This document shows, one piece after another, positions 35,554 through 44,517 of a DNA stretch of 64,000 bases (position 1 is the first letter of the stretch; each line of letters opens with the position of its first letter). The DNA comes from an uncultured Pelagimonas sp. (lineage in GTDB: Bacteria; Pseudomonadota; Alphaproteobacteria; Rhodobacterales; Rhodobacteraceae): the NCBI RefSeq assembly GCF_947498515.1, contig NZ_CANMKO010000002.1, forward strand, positions 124,001-188,000, read 5' to 3'. A program made the translations under genes and the position numbers. Below the pieces are notes generated by a model that was not told where the DNA came from, did no database searches, and saw only the letters and a list, made by a program, of their open reading frames with translations.

Positions 35554-36144
35554 ATGCAACGTTCATTGGCCACAACAGCAACCATGATCTTTACAGAAGA
35601 TCGGTTTGTGTCCCTGTCCAAGGTGGCCGAGATTCTGACCACGGCCCTTTTGCGTGTCAAAGAGGTGGTTGCCGCCGTTGAAACCACGCAAAACTGTGTC
35701 ATCGTGACCTGCGATCATTTTTGTGCACACCTCGAAGTCGTCTATGGCGATCGCGAAACCAATTTGACCGTTTGTGTTGCCGATCGAAATGACGCGCTAC
35801 AATCCGACACCGATACCAAACGCGCCCATTTGGCGTTTTTGCTTTTCCCGCTCGCACTGAACCTACCGGTGACGTTCCTTGTTTGGCCAAGTTCGGATGT
35901 GCGTATCCCACGCTTGCGGTTCATCGAAGGGTTGGCGGACAGTTTCTCGCCGCATAAAGACGCAATTACACCGCGGGAAAAACCCAAAGATGATTTGCCC
36001 AATGAAGACGAGCTGCGCAGCCTGATCCGACAGGCCTCGGGCAGTTTGACCGGAGCAAACAGCCTGGCCCCGCCGCCAGAGCCAAAATCCATGTTTGAAC
36101 GTCTGGCTGACGCCGCCCGCCCTGTTCTCAGCAGCCTACACTAA
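35554..36144 (+). CDS. Hypothetical protein, unassigned family
   Basis: A 196-residue soluble protein I cannot place. Residues 1-130 look like a folded alpha/beta domain (FTEDRFVSLSKVAEILTTALLRVKEVV, CVIVTCDHFCAHLEVVYGDRETNLTVCV). A charged, proline-containing linker follows, then a short conserved-looking end MFERLADAARPVLSSLH. AAAGGAGAG just before the ATG supports translation. It converges with the lipoprotein gene downstream with a four-base overlap of coding ends. Confidence 0.6.
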   Translation: MQRSLATTATMIFTEDRFVSLSKVAEILTTALLRVKEVVAAVETTQNCVIVTCDHFCAHLEVVYGDRETNLTVCVADRNDALQSDTDTKRAHLAFLLFPLALNLPVTFLVWPSSDVRIPRLRFIEGLADSFSPHKDAITPREKPKDDLPNEDELRSLIRQASGSLTGANSLAPPPEPKSMFERLADAARPVLSSLH

Positions 36145-37007
36145 GAGTTGGGCCAATGGTGCTTGATGGTTGACGCCATGCTTTCAATAGGCAGGCTTTC
36201 CACCCCTGACCGGCCACGGGCAACAAAACCAACTACTGCCAAACCCGTTTGCGGCGTTATCGCATGAACGGCAATTGCATCGGGCACGATAAGGGTTCGC
36301 CCATAGGCCTGTTGTTGCGGGAGCGATAGGCTCGGCATCGCCAAATTGATCAATTCAGCACAAAACAAACAGGATTGGGATGACAGATCCATGCGCATAT
36401 CAAAGGGTTTTCCCAACTGCGCCACCAATGTTGTCAGCGCATAGTCGCGCTCGGACTGATCCAAATCCGGACGTAGCATCGCAACACTATCAACATCAAA
36501 AACCTGCTCCGCAGGCGAAAAGGTGACCGCCGGCGGCGTGCTTTCAAAAAACACCTCGCCCTTGCGAATGCGATCATGGTGCGGGCGCAAAGCGGGTAAA
36601 TCCCAAAGCCCACGCTGACGGAGCTGCGTTTCGGTGCCTAGATAGACCAATGAATGCGAGAAATAGCCCGGAATCAAATAGCCGCTGATCTGGCTTTTGT
36701 CGCTGACAAGCAAGATATCCAGCGGACGCAGATACCCCATCACATAGTCCCACGCTTCCGGCTTGTCCTTTAAATAAGGCCGTCGCAAGACTTGCGGCTT
36801 GTTCAAAAGAGCGGACTCATCGGCCTTTGGCTCCATGATCGACACCATCGGGTCGGGATAGACTTCAAGCGCAGCGCAGCACGCTTGACCAAGTTCTTTT
36901 GCACTTTGCTGATCGTTTGTTGGGGCAACTGTATATGGGGTACATGCCGCCAAAAGCGCCACTCCTCCAATCGCCGCGGCACAGCGAAGCCTTTGCCAAG
37001 TCGTCAT
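36141..37007 (-). CDS. YiiX/YebB-like papain-fold lipoprotein
   Basis: A 288-residue lipoprotein: signal ending LLAAC with lipidated Cys at residue 22. The mature part carries the permuted NlpC/P60 (papain-like) hydrolase layout: histidine in LIPGYFSHSLVYLG (about 135) and the nucleophile Cys in SCLFCAELINLAMP (about 220). Related proteins cleave or bind lipids and peptidoglycan-linked amides. The start at 37007 has AAGGAGAG; the longer frame is rejected. It is divergent from the lytic transglycosylase gene. Confidence 0.8.
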   Translation of the reverse strand: MTTWQRLRCAAAIGGVALLAACTPYTVAPTNDQQSAKELGQACCAALEVYPDPMVSIMEPKADESALLNKPQVLRRPYLKDKPEAWDYVMGYLRPLDILLVSDKSQISGYLIPGYFSHSLVYLGTETQLRQRGLWDLPALRPHHDRIRKGEVFFESTPPAVTFSPAEQVFDVDSVAMLRPDLDQSERDYALTTLVAQLGKPFDMRMDLSSQSCLFCAELINLAMPSLSLPQQQAYGRTLIVPDAIAVHAITPQTGLAVVGFVARGRSGVESLPIESMASTIKHHWPNS

Positions 37008-37217
37008 TGCCTCTCCTTGATCCGACCAGACCATTTTTCGCCACAAAAGATGCGCCGTGGCGGTGGTTTTTACAAGCCGACTGTGCCGCAACCGCTTGCG
37101 GCATTTACGTCTGCGAGCCACGACCCAAGTCGCCCAAAGTCAGGAATTCCCCCTTGGCCCTGCGCCCCTAAACCGGTTAACGTCGCGTTGAATTTATACT
37201 TATGTCCGGAGAGCCTC

Positions 37218-38027
37218 ATGCGCCGTTTCGTTACCGCCCTTTGCCTTTCACTATTGACCGCAGGCCCCGCGCTCGCCGCCAGCTGCGGCAATGACAGCTC
37301 TGGGTTCAACGCCTGGAAAAAGGAATTTGCCCGCGAAGCGCAGGCGGCAGGCGTCAAGCAAAGAGGCATTGATGCGCTTATGGGGGCAAGCTATTCCCAC
37401 GGCACAATCAAAGCCGACCGTAGCCAAAAGGGTGTGAAGTACAGCTTTGATAAGTTTGTGAAAATTCGCCTCGGATCGCTTGACGGGTTCGCCGCAACGG
37501 CCCGCAAACGCAAGGCCCGCAACGCCAACTTCTATGCCAGCCTCGAAAAACGCTATGGTGTGCCCTCCGGTGTAATTATTGCGATCCACGGCATGGAAAC
37601 CGCCTATGGCAAATTCATGTGGCCCAAAAAGGCCCCGACCGTTGTGTCGTCGATCTTGACCGTTGCCTATGATTGCCGCCGCTCGGCCTTTTTCACCCCC
37701 CATGCGATGGCCGCGTTGAAAATGGTCGATCGCGGCATGCTGAGCGCCAACCAAAAAGGCGCCTATCATGGCGAGTTGGGACACACCCAGTTCCTACCGG
37801 GCAACGCCATGCGCTACGGCGTTGATGGCAATGGCGATGGGCGTGTTGATTTCTACAAAGAGGCCGATGCGCTTGCCTCGACCGCCAACTTCCTGCGCCA
37901 AAAAGGCTGGAAGCCCGGTCAAGGTTACCAAGAAGGTCAGCCAAACTTTCGCGTCTTGAACGAATGGAACGCCGCAACCGTCTATCAACAGGCGATTGCC
38001 GCGGCTGCGATCCGCATCGATCAATAA
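37218..38027 (+). CDS. Lytic murein transglycosylase, MltB family
   Basis: A 269-residue periplasmic enzyme that cleaves peptidoglycan to 1,6-anhydro-muropeptides. The signal peptide ends at GPALA (residue 20). The catalytic glutamate is in IIAIHGMETAYGKF (about residue 127), and GELGHTQFLPGNAMRYGVDGNGDGRVDFYKEADALASTANFL is the diagnostic MltB segment. It lacks a C-terminal peptidoglycan-binding domain. ATG 37218 has CCGGAGAG upstream; a longer frame through the intergenic region is rejected. Confidence 0.9.
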   Translation: MRRFVTALCLSLLTAGPALAASCGNDSSGFNAWKKEFAREAQAAGVKQRGIDALMGASYSHGTIKADRSQKGVKYSFDKFVKIRLGSLDGFAATARKRKARNANFYASLEKRYGVPSGVIIAIHGMETAYGKFMWPKKAPTVVSSILTVAYDCRRSAFFTPHAMAALKMVDRGMLSANQKGAYHGELGHTQFLPGNAMRYGVDGNGDGRVDFYKEADALASTANFLRQKGWKPGQGYQEGQPNFRVLNEWNAATVYQQAIAAAAIRIDQ

Positions 38028-38091
38028 GATTTACGTAGCGTTAACCATTACGGCAAAACGCGTTCGCTAAAATACCGTTAAAATCTTTATT

Positions 38092-38119
38092 CCGCCTGAT
38101 TGTTACCCAATTCAGGCGG
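38092..38119. repeat. Inverted repeat CCGCCTGA / TCAGGCGG
   Basis: Eight-base arms, extended by TTG/CAA with one bulged T, sit 64 bases after the transglycosylase stop and about 45 bases before the next start codon. No T run follows; it could be a weak terminator or an operator. Confidence 0.4.
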
Positions 38120-38163
38120 GATAACAGGTCCTCAAGATGAATGTTATTTCAATGAGGACTCTT

Positions 38164-38997
38164 ATGTACGCCACCGAGTATCCATATGCAGGGTTGATTT
38201 TACCCGATGCACAGGATCTGGACCCTCGTCCGTACCTGAACGCCGCGCGACGTGTTCTAGCCAAACTAGACCCACATCCGAACGGCGGATCACGTCTCAA
38301 TGACACTGCGGATACAGTACGAGGTGGATTTTTCGGCCTCCGCGTTACCCCTCAGGAAGACAGCGACTACGGCCCTCGTATGGTTCTCGAAGTGGTCACT
38401 AGCGAAGGCACGCCGACAGAAGACGAAGCCGCCGCACAGATTTTGTCTGACACGGTTCTAAGCGCCCTCAAGGATTCGCCTGCCGACATTATCGAATGGT
38501 ATTCGCCAGACGTTTTGCTTGATGCCGAAGACTTTGTGCGTCTGCGTAGCTATGTGTCGCCCAAGCGCGGACGGGTAAACCCGACCCAACCTACTCCGCC
38601 TGCGGAAACTCGGACCTTGCCCGAACCTGCGCCCTTGTCCGAACCGATCACCGAAACCTTGGTTCTGGGTGACCATTTCGAAGAACAACCGCTGGAACGG
38701 GACATTTTAACTGAACTCTATGACACAACCGAGGATGAGCTCGCTGCGCCAGCGGCGACACCGGAACCCGAAGTCTCCGATCAAGCACAAACGTCAAGGC
38801 TTAGCGCGGCCAGTTGGTTGATCGCCGCCATAGTCGCCATCATTTCTTTTCCGGTCGGCGTGGCGATGTTCATCATTGGCCTCTATCGCGGCATGGATTT
38901 TCGTCTGGTATCGCAGGTGATGGTTGTGACCATTTTGTTCGCGGTTCTCTACAACACCGATCGTCTCAATCTGGTCCTGCGTCAGGTCTTGCAATAA
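38164..38997 (+). CDS. Hypothetical protein with two C-terminal membrane helices
   Basis: A 277-residue protein without a family I recognise. Residues about 1-130 are a soluble domain (YPYAGLILPDAQDLDPRPYLNAARRVLAKL, FFGLRVTPQEDSDYGPRMVLEVVTSEG). A Pro/Glu/Thr-rich linker covers about 135-210. Two hydrophobic helices end it (ASWLIAAIVAIISFPVGVAMFIIGLY and VSQVMVVTILFAVLY). GAGGA five bases before ATG 38164 favours this start over ATG 38137. The soluble part is predicted cytoplasmic. Confidence 0.6.
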   Translation: MYATEYPYAGLILPDAQDLDPRPYLNAARRVLAKLDPHPNGGSRLNDTADTVRGGFFGLRVTPQEDSDYGPRMVLEVVTSEGTPTEDEAAAQILSDTVLSALKDSPADIIEWYSPDVLLDAEDFVRLRSYVSPKRGRVNPTQPTPPAETRTLPEPAPLSEPITETLVLGDHFEEQPLERDILTELYDTTEDELAAPAATPEPEVSDQAQTSRLSAASWLIAAIVAIISFPVGVAMFIIGLYRGMDFRLVSQVMVVTILFAVLYNTDRLNLVLRQVLQ

Positions 38998-39758
38998 GCC
39001 CGCATCGCGTCATCGCGGTTCAAAACAAAGCTGTGGATGGAAAACACCACAGCTTTGGTTTCTGGCAGCCTGAGGATGCATTGCCGTTCGCATCGTAAGT
39101 AAGGAGCTGTATCCGGATCTGCCGGAGGGCGCGGATCAGAAACCGCCCGAGGTTGAAACAGGTCCGGGTCGTCGTTCCAAAGCGCGTTCCATCGCCAAAG
39201 CGGTTTTTCCGGTCGCACACCGTCGAAAAGCCGCTGAACCCGTTTGGCAATATTCGGATCATACTCATCAACCGCTCCATGAATGTGGGTCAGTGGTCTG
39301 TTGATTTTTTCCATCAACATCCAACTGGCTGGAAAGCAGAGCACAGCTGCTGTCATCACATGTTCCGAGTCGGTTTTTTGGAGAATGCAGAAGTCTTCTT
39401 GAACTATTTTTCCAATTTTTTCCAGATCACTACCCTGCGATTCCGAAGTGAAACGCAGGGCTGCGCCCGCTGCATGATCTGGATTTTTTCCAGATAGAGG
39501 CGGTAGATTCTGCAACACGGTTTCTAAGAGTTCCTCGGCCGCCTCACCCGCACTTTGCGACTGGGCCAAAACATCTTGCGGTCGCTCCGTTATCAACCGT
39601 CGCCGAAGGGCCATTTGCTGTTCATAGGTCTCGTCGACATGCAGCCATTCCGCCATCTCCAAGGGCGCAATGCCGGGCAATGGCCTCGGCTTGGAGAGAT
39701 CAAAAGGCAGGCGGCGATTTACTATCAGGGGTTGTTTAAAGCCAGTTTCAGATGTCAT
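38982..39758 (-). CDS. DUF3445 (heme-dependent oxidative N-demethylase-like) protein
   Basis: A 258-residue DUF3445 family protein. Typical segments are LPGIAPLEMAEWLHVDETYEQQMALRRRLI, LCFPASWMLMEKINRPLTHIHGAVDEYD and RCERQCILRLPETKAVVFSIHSFV. The family has been linked to heme-dependent dimethylamine or secondary-amine demethylation; whether this member binds heme cannot be seen. I chose ATG 39758, overlapping the Nudix stop by 11 bases; ATG 39788 is possible. It is convergent with the preceding gene, with the two coding ends overlapping by 16 bases. Confidence 0.8.
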   Translation of the reverse strand: MTSETGFKQPLIVNRRLPFDLSKPRPLPGIAPLEMAEWLHVDETYEQQMALRRRLITERPQDVLAQSQSAGEAAEELLETVLQNLPPLSGKNPDHAAGAALRFTSESQGSDLEKIGKIVQEDFCILQKTDSEHVMTAAVLCFPASWMLMEKINRPLTHIHGAVDEYDPNIAKRVQRLFDGVRPEKPLWRWNALWNDDPDLFQPRAVSDPRPPADPDTAPYLRCERQCILRLPETKAVVFSIHSFVLNRDDAMRAYCKT

Positions 39759-40320
39759 TTTCACCACTCTGGCTACGCGATCCGACATCTCGTTCTACGA
39801 CTTTGTCGCGCAATCTAAGAACAGAAATGTCGCGCGTATAAATCTCTAAATCCGCTAAGGAAATCCATTTCAACGCTTTGGATTCAGCGGTGAGTTGAAC
39901 CTCCCAATCATCCGCCTGCATCAAAAAGCGGACATCAAAATGCAGATGCTCTGGCTCCCTAGAAGTTGCAGGAATGCTGTGAATGTCGAGGTCAAAAACG
40001 TCGGGCGACAAGAATGAGATGTGCGACAGACCGGATTCTTCATAGGCTTCTTTTTGCGCGACAAACCGCACATCGCAAATCCCGTCACAATGCCCGCCCA
40101 GTTGCAGCCATCGGTCCAATTTTGCGTGATGGGTCATCAAAACCGCTCGTTTATCCGGCGACAGGACAAAAGCCGATCCGGTGACGTGACCGCCAATATG
40201 AGGGTCACGTGAAAAACTAGCCGCGCCATGTTCGTGTAAGAACGCCGCCAATCGCGCCTTGTCACCCCGTTCGCGGGCGTCATCAAACATAAAACGCCCG
40301 ATATCGTGCAGATCAGTCAT
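39748..40320 (-). CDS. Nudix hydrolase
   Basis: A 190-residue Nudix protein. The Nudix box region is GGHCDGICDVRFVAQKEAYEESGL (about 74-97). The second half KEAYEESGL matches REUxEExGU with Lys for Arg. The first conserved Glu of the box is absent, Cys occupying its place. The catalytic EE pair is intact, so hydrolysis remains possible. Substrate is unknown. The ATG overlaps the stop of the upstream phosphatase-fold gene by eight bases, and its own end overlaps the DUF3445 gene, giving a three-gene unit. Confidence 0.85.
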   Translation of the reverse strand: MTDLHDIGRFMFDDARERGDKARLAAFLHEHGAASFSRDPHIGGHVTGSAFVLSPDKRAVLMTHHAKLDRWLQLGGHCDGICDVRFVAQKEAYEESGLSHISFLSPDVFDLDIHSIPATSREPEHLHFDVRFLMQADDWEVQLTAESKALKWISLADLEIYTRDISVLRLRDKVVERDVGSRSQSGENDI

Positions 40321-41233
40321 GAATAGACCTCGAAAAGCTTGCCCACAAACCGTGGTGATCCGAACCGGATATGTCCAGACGCGTCACCGTGTTTGCGGTG
40401 TCGAGACTTGTTAGAACATGATCGATCCCAATGGGTAAACCGACCATCGGCAAGTAAAAACTCACCATATAAGGGCCAATCCGCTTGGTTCCCGATACGG
40501 TTTGCATTTGGCTTAGCGTATGTGACCAGGCCACCGCGTTGAAATCCCCGGCGATGACAATCTGCCCATCCAAGCGTTCCAGATGAGGCAAGATTTGCGT
40601 CACATGATGGGCCTGCCCTTTTGGCCAAGGCCAGCTCAGATGAACCGACACCACCCAAATTGGCCCGAACGGCGTTTGCACCTGCATGCCCGCCAGACCA
40701 TCACGGGTTGAACAAAACCCGCTTCCTGCGATTTTGGGATGGCGGGACAACACGGCCTCGCCTAGATCGTCCCCCAAGGGACAAAGGTGTTGTGACGGGT
40801 AATCAGGGCGCAGAGCGTCAAGTATTGGTCGATTGGTGACTGATACTTCTTGAAATGTTACAAAATCTGGCAGCCTTTGACGCACGACATCTATTGCGCC
40901 GGCCCCTTTGTCGCCTCGGTTGAACAACAGGTTTTGTTGATACAACGTCAGATCACCGCCGCTTTGCCCCGATGGCATTGCGTTGAAAACATGCACCGCC
41001 AGAATTCCAAGACAAAGGGCCGTGACGCCCCAACGGATCAATTTCGGCCAGGTCGACCAAGTGATCGCCAAGGCGCAAATCACGGTAAATTCAACCCGAA
41101 ACACCGCCAGAGAGTCCCCGACCGGGTACCATTTCCCGGCAAATCCACCCAACACTGTCAGCCCAGCCAGTATTGCAACAGCTTTCACCAAAACCGTCAA
41201 ACCGCTCACCTTCCCGTCATCAGACCGACACAT
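40313..41233 (-). CDS. Membrane-anchored endonuclease/exonuclease/phosphatase family protein
   Basis: About 306 residues. Three N-terminal hydrophobic helices (AVAILAGLTVLGGFAG, FTVICALAITWSTW, WGVTALCLGILAVHVF) precede an EEP-fold domain with LYQQNLLFNR, FVTFQEVS, VVSVHLSWPW, IVIAGDFNAVAWSH and SGSDHHGLWASF. These carry the metal-binding Glu, Asp/Asn and final His typical of phosphodiesterases in this superfamily. The domain would face the periplasm. The start is uncertain: ATG 41233 lacks a clear ribosome site and a GTG or TTG slightly downstream is possible. Confidence 0.8.
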   Translation of the reverse strand: MCRSDDGKVSGLTVLVKAVAILAGLTVLGGFAGKWYPVGDSLAVFRVEFTVICALAITWSTWPKLIRWGVTALCLGILAVHVFNAMPSGQSGGDLTLYQQNLLFNRGDKGAGAIDVVRQRLPDFVTFQEVSVTNRPILDALRPDYPSQHLCPLGDDLGEAVLSRHPKIAGSGFCSTRDGLAGMQVQTPFGPIWVVSVHLSWPWPKGQAHHVTQILPHLERLDGQIVIAGDFNAVAWSHTLSQMQTVSGTKRIGPYMVSFYLPMVGLPIGIDHVLTSLDTANTVTRLDISGSDHHGLWASFSRSIHD

Positions 41234-41307
41234 CCCTTGTGTGCGGCCGCTTTGGCGCTCAGTTTTAGGGCAACGCCACACACATACAATCACAAGATCA
41301 GGGGCCG

Positions 41308-41324
41308 CCCCTGATACAGGATGT
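41308..41324. promoter_or_regulatory. Short inverted repeat TCAGGGG / CCCCTGA
   Basis: Perfect seven-base arms around CCG, three bases before the start codon of the hydrolase-OsmC gene. It could mask the ribosome site or act as an operator. Confidence 0.3.
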
Positions 41325-41327
41325 CAA

Positions 41328-42551
41328 ATGCCCACTGAACGTATCACTTTCCAAGGCCATGACGGCACGCTTGCCGCCCGGCTTGACCTGCCCGATGGCC
41401 CGCACCTGACCACGGCGCTGTTTGCGCATTGTTTCACTTGCGGTAAGGATATTCCCGCCGCACGCCGGATTGCCGCCCGTCTTTCGGCGATGGGGATCGC
41501 GGTTTTACGCTTTGACTTCACAGGTTTGGGCCATAGCGAAGGCGAGTTTTCAAACACAACCTTCACCTCAAACGTTGCCGATTTGCGCGCCGCCGCCGCC
41601 TATCTGGAAACGCGTGGCATGGCCCCTAGCCTGTTGATTGGCCATTCGCTTGGCGGGGCGGCAGTGTTACGCGCCGCGCCTGATATCGCGTCCGTCAAGG
41701 CGGTCACAACCATCGGGGCCCCGTTTGACCCCGGACATGTGACACATAACTTCGGCGATGCGCTTGATGAAATCGCCGCCAAAGGCAAGGCCGAGGTCAT
41801 GTTGGGCGGACGTCCCGTTACCCTTGGCCATGACTTTGTCAAAGACGTCGAGGCCGAAACGCTTGGTCCGATTATTGCGACAATGAAACGTGCGCTGTTG
41901 GTGCTTCATGCGCCACGCGATGAGATCGTCGACATTTCCAACGCGACCGAGATTTTCACCGCTGCAAAGCACCCCAAAAGCTTTGTAACGCTTGATGATG
42001 CCGACCATTTGGTCACCGATCCCTGTGATGCGGAATACGCCGCCGACGTGATTTCGGCCTGGGCCGGTCGCTATCTGGACCTGCGTCCACCTGCTCCGCC
42101 AATTGGGGCCCCCGAAGGGGTTGTGCGTGTCAAAGAGGCCGACCCCGCCGGGTTTTTGCAGGACATCCAACATGGGCCACATCACCACGCCGTTGCCGAT
42201 GAACCGCTAGCCTATGGCGGGACCAATCGTGGCATGTCGCCCTATGGGTTTGTCGCCGCGGGTCTTGGGGCTTGTACGTCGATGACGATCCGGATGTATG
42301 CGCGTCGCAAAGGGTGGCCGCTTACCGGGATTTCGGTGGATGTGGTACATGACAAGGTTCATGCGCAAGACGCAGAAACCGCCAAAGACACGCGGGTTGA
42401 TCGCTTTGTGCGCCGGATTTGTTTTGATGGCACTCTGAGCGAGGATCAAATCCAGCGATTGTTGGAGATTGCCGATAAATGCCCGGTGCACCGGACCTTG
42501 GAAAAGGGTGCCCAGATCGACACGGAACTGGCGGTATGCCCGTCGGAATAA
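41328..42551 (+). CDS. Bifunctional alpha/beta hydrolase / OsmC family protein
   Basis: A 407-residue two-domain protein. Residues about 1-250 are an alpha/beta hydrolase with nucleophile GHSLGG (about 105), Asp in HAPRDEIVD and His in DADHLV. Residues about 265-407 are an OsmC/Ohr-like thiol peroxidase with peroxidatic Cys in GLGACTSMTIRMYA and resolving Cys in DKCPVHRTLE. The architecture is known in proteobacteria and may couple ester and organic hydroperoxide removal; the substrate is not known. The start MPTERITF at 41328 is preferred over a long upstream extension. Confidence 0.9.
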   Translation: MPTERITFQGHDGTLAARLDLPDGPHLTTALFAHCFTCGKDIPAARRIAARLSAMGIAVLRFDFTGLGHSEGEFSNTTFTSNVADLRAAAAYLETRGMAPSLLIGHSLGGAAVLRAAPDIASVKAVTTIGAPFDPGHVTHNFGDALDEIAAKGKAEVMLGGRPVTLGHDFVKDVEAETLGPIIATMKRALLVLHAPRDEIVDISNATEIFTAAKHPKSFVTLDDADHLVTDPCDAEYAADVISAWAGRYLDLRPPAPPIGAPEGVVRVKEADPAGFLQDIQHGPHHHAVADEPLAYGGTNRGMSPYGFVAAGLGACTSMTIRMYARRKGWPLTGISVDVVHDKVHAQDAETAKDTRVDRFVRRICFDGTLSEDQIQRLLEIADKCPVHRTLEKGAQIDTELAVCPSE

Positions 42552-42565
42552 CGCCTTGCGTGCCC

Positions 42566-42949
42566 CTACCCCGCCTCGTCCAAGACCGTTAGGGCGTGGC
42601 GGAAGAGGAAGTGGAACTCTGATGCGCTTTGCGGCGTCATACGCGACAAGAGCAAAAACCGATAGTTGTCTGCATCCGCCATGCGCAGTGCAGATGACAG
42701 CGCCAAAAGCCAGCTTTCATCAAAGCTTCGATTGCCGTCACCGGGGGCGTTGAACGCAGGATCGCGCGCCAAAAGACGTGGCATGGCGGTCAACATCGCC
42801 GCCACTGGTTCCTCGGACTGACGCATGCCAGTCTCTTGGATATGGGCCGAAACAATGCGCAATGTTTCCAGCAATGGATCATAGCTAACATCCATATGTT
42901 GCACCCAAAGGCGCGACCAATAGGTATGAGCCGCCTGACGAGTTACCAT
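42566..42949 (-). CDS. Hypothetical protein
   Basis: A 127-residue soluble, largely helical protein with no family I recognise. Recognisable landmarks are HTYWSRLWVQHMDVSYDPLLETLRIVSAHI, FDESWLLALSSALRMADADNYRFLLLSRMTP and SEFHFLFRHAL. AGGAG lies seven bases before the start. It is convergent with the OsmC fusion gene, 14 bases away, and upstream of it the pntB terminator is found on the same strand. Confidence 0.6.
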   Translation of the reverse strand: MVTRQAAHTYWSRLWVQHMDVSYDPLLETLRIVSAHIQETGMRQSEEPVAAMLTAMPRLLARDPAFNAPGDGNRSFDESWLLALSSALRMADADNYRFLLLSRMTPQSASEFHFLFRHALTVLDEAG

Positions 42950-43017
42950 GATGATCTCCTGTACCTTTGACCACAGCTATGGTATCCGAGTATTTCAGTC
43001 AAGTTTTTAAAACGCAC

Positions 43018-43050
43018 AAAAAAAGGGCCCCGGAACCTCGGAGCCCTTTC
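43018..43050 (-). terminator. Rho-independent terminator of pntAB
   Basis: On the minus strand GGGCTCCG and CGGgGCCC pair around AGGTTC, followed by a run of seven T, about 20 bases after the pntB stop. Confidence 0.88.
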
Positions 43051-43070
43051 TTGATTGTTTGTCGCTTACC

Positions 43071-44504
43071 TTAGTCGATGCGCTTGAGCAGCTCATCAAG
43101 GGATGCTTTGGCGTCACCGTAGTACATGCGGGTGTTTTCTTTGTAGAACAGTGGGTTTTCGATGCCGGAATAACCGGTACCCTGACCACGTTTGCTCACA
43201 AACACCTGCTTGGCTTTCCAGCATTCCAGAACCGGCATACCGGCGATAGGCGAGTTGGGATCTTCCTGAGCGGCCGGGTTCACGATGTCATTGGAACCAA
43301 TAACAATCGCAACATCGGTCTCTGGGAAGTCGTCGTTGATCTCGTCCATTTCCAGCACGATGTCATAAGGCACTTTGGCTTCGGCCAAGAGTACGTTCAT
43401 GTGACCGGGCAGACGACCGGCAACGGGGTGGATCGCGAAACGCACCTCTTTGCCAGCAGCCCGCAGACGGCGGGTCAGTTCAGCAACGTTCTGCTGGGCC
43501 TGAGCCACGGCCATACCGTAACCGGGGATGATGACAACGCTGTCGGCTTCTTCCAAAGCTTGGGCAACACCATCGGCGTCTATTGCGATCTGCTCGCCTT
43601 CGACTTCCATCGCGGGGCCAGACGCGCCACCAAAGCCACCAAGGATAACGCTAATGAACGAGCGGTTCATCGCCTTACACATGATGTAGCTTAGGATCGC
43701 ACCGGACGAACCAACCAACGCGCCAACCACGATCAACAGATCGTTGCCAAGGCTAAAGCCAATCGCCGCCGCGGCCCAACCGGAATAGGAATTCAGCATC
43801 GAGACAACCACAGGCATGTCCGCGCCGCCGATCCCCATGATCAGGTGATAGCCGATAAAGAACGCCAGCAGAGACATCAGGATCAATGTCCAGCCGCCAC
43901 CGGTGCTCATGTAGATGGCCAGCAGGATCAGCGAGCCAATGGCCGCTGCTGCGTTCAGCATATGCCCACCGGGCAATTGCGTGGCCGAAGAGGTCAGCTT
44001 GCCCGAGAGTTTGCCATAGGCCACAACCGAGCCGGTAAAGGTAATCGCACCGATGAACACACCTAGGAAGACTTCGACCTGAAGGATGCCGATTTCAACC
44101 GGAGTTTTATGCGCAACTTTGGCCGAGAAGCCCTTGAGCGCATCAATGCCAGCCGCATCGAGACCGGCAACATTGTTCATCACCAGTTCGGCGTTATAGC
44201 CAACAAAGACCGCCGCGAGGCCAACCAGAGCGTGCATACCGGCGACAAGTTCCGGCATCTGGGTCATTTCGACCTTGGTGGCCAGCATGTAGCCAATCAC
44301 ACCACCACAGGCGATCAGAATGACCGACAGCCACCACAACCCGGCACCGGGGCCGATCAATGTGGCGACAACCGCCAGAGCCATGCCAACGATGCCGTAC
44401 CATACGGCGCGCTTGGCGCTTTCTTGTCCGGACAATCCGCCCAGCGACAAGATAAAGAGGACAGCCGCGACCACATAGGCCGCTGTTGTAAATCCGTAAT
44501 CCAT
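43071..44504 (-). CDS. pntB: NAD(P) transhydrogenase subunit beta
   Basis: A 477-residue beta subunit of the proton-translocating transhydrogenase. About nine membrane helices occupy residues 1-265. The NADP-binding domain III follows, with [38 protein letters not shown] and [30 protein letters not shown]. It uses the proton gradient to drive NADPH formation from NADH. It is 13 bases downstream of pntA on the same strand and followed by a strong terminator. Confidence 0.96.
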   Translation of the reverse strand: MDYGFTTAAYVVAAVLFILSLGGLSGQESAKRAVWYGIVGMALAVVATLIGPGAGLWWLSVILIACGGVIGYMLATKVEMTQMPELVAGMHALVGLAAVFVGYNAELVMNNVAGLDAAGIDALKGFSAKVAHKTPVEIGILQVEVFLGVFIGAITFTGSVVAYGKLSGKLTSSATQLPGGHMLNAAAAIGSLILLAIYMSTGGGWTLILMSLLAFFIGYHLIMGIGGADMPVVVSMLNSYSGWAAAAIGFSLGNDLLIVVGALVGSSGAILSYIMCKAMNRSFISVILGGFGGASGPAMEVEGEQIAIDADGVAQALEEADSVVIIPGYGMAVAQAQQNVAELTRRLRAAGKEVRFAIHPVAGRLPGHMNVLLAEAKVPYDIVLEMDEINDDFPETDVAIVIGSNDIVNPAAQEDPNSPIAGMPVLECWKAKQVFVSKRGQGTGYSGIENPLFYKENTRMYYGDAKASLDELLKRID

Positions 44505-44517
44505 TGTCCTCTACTCC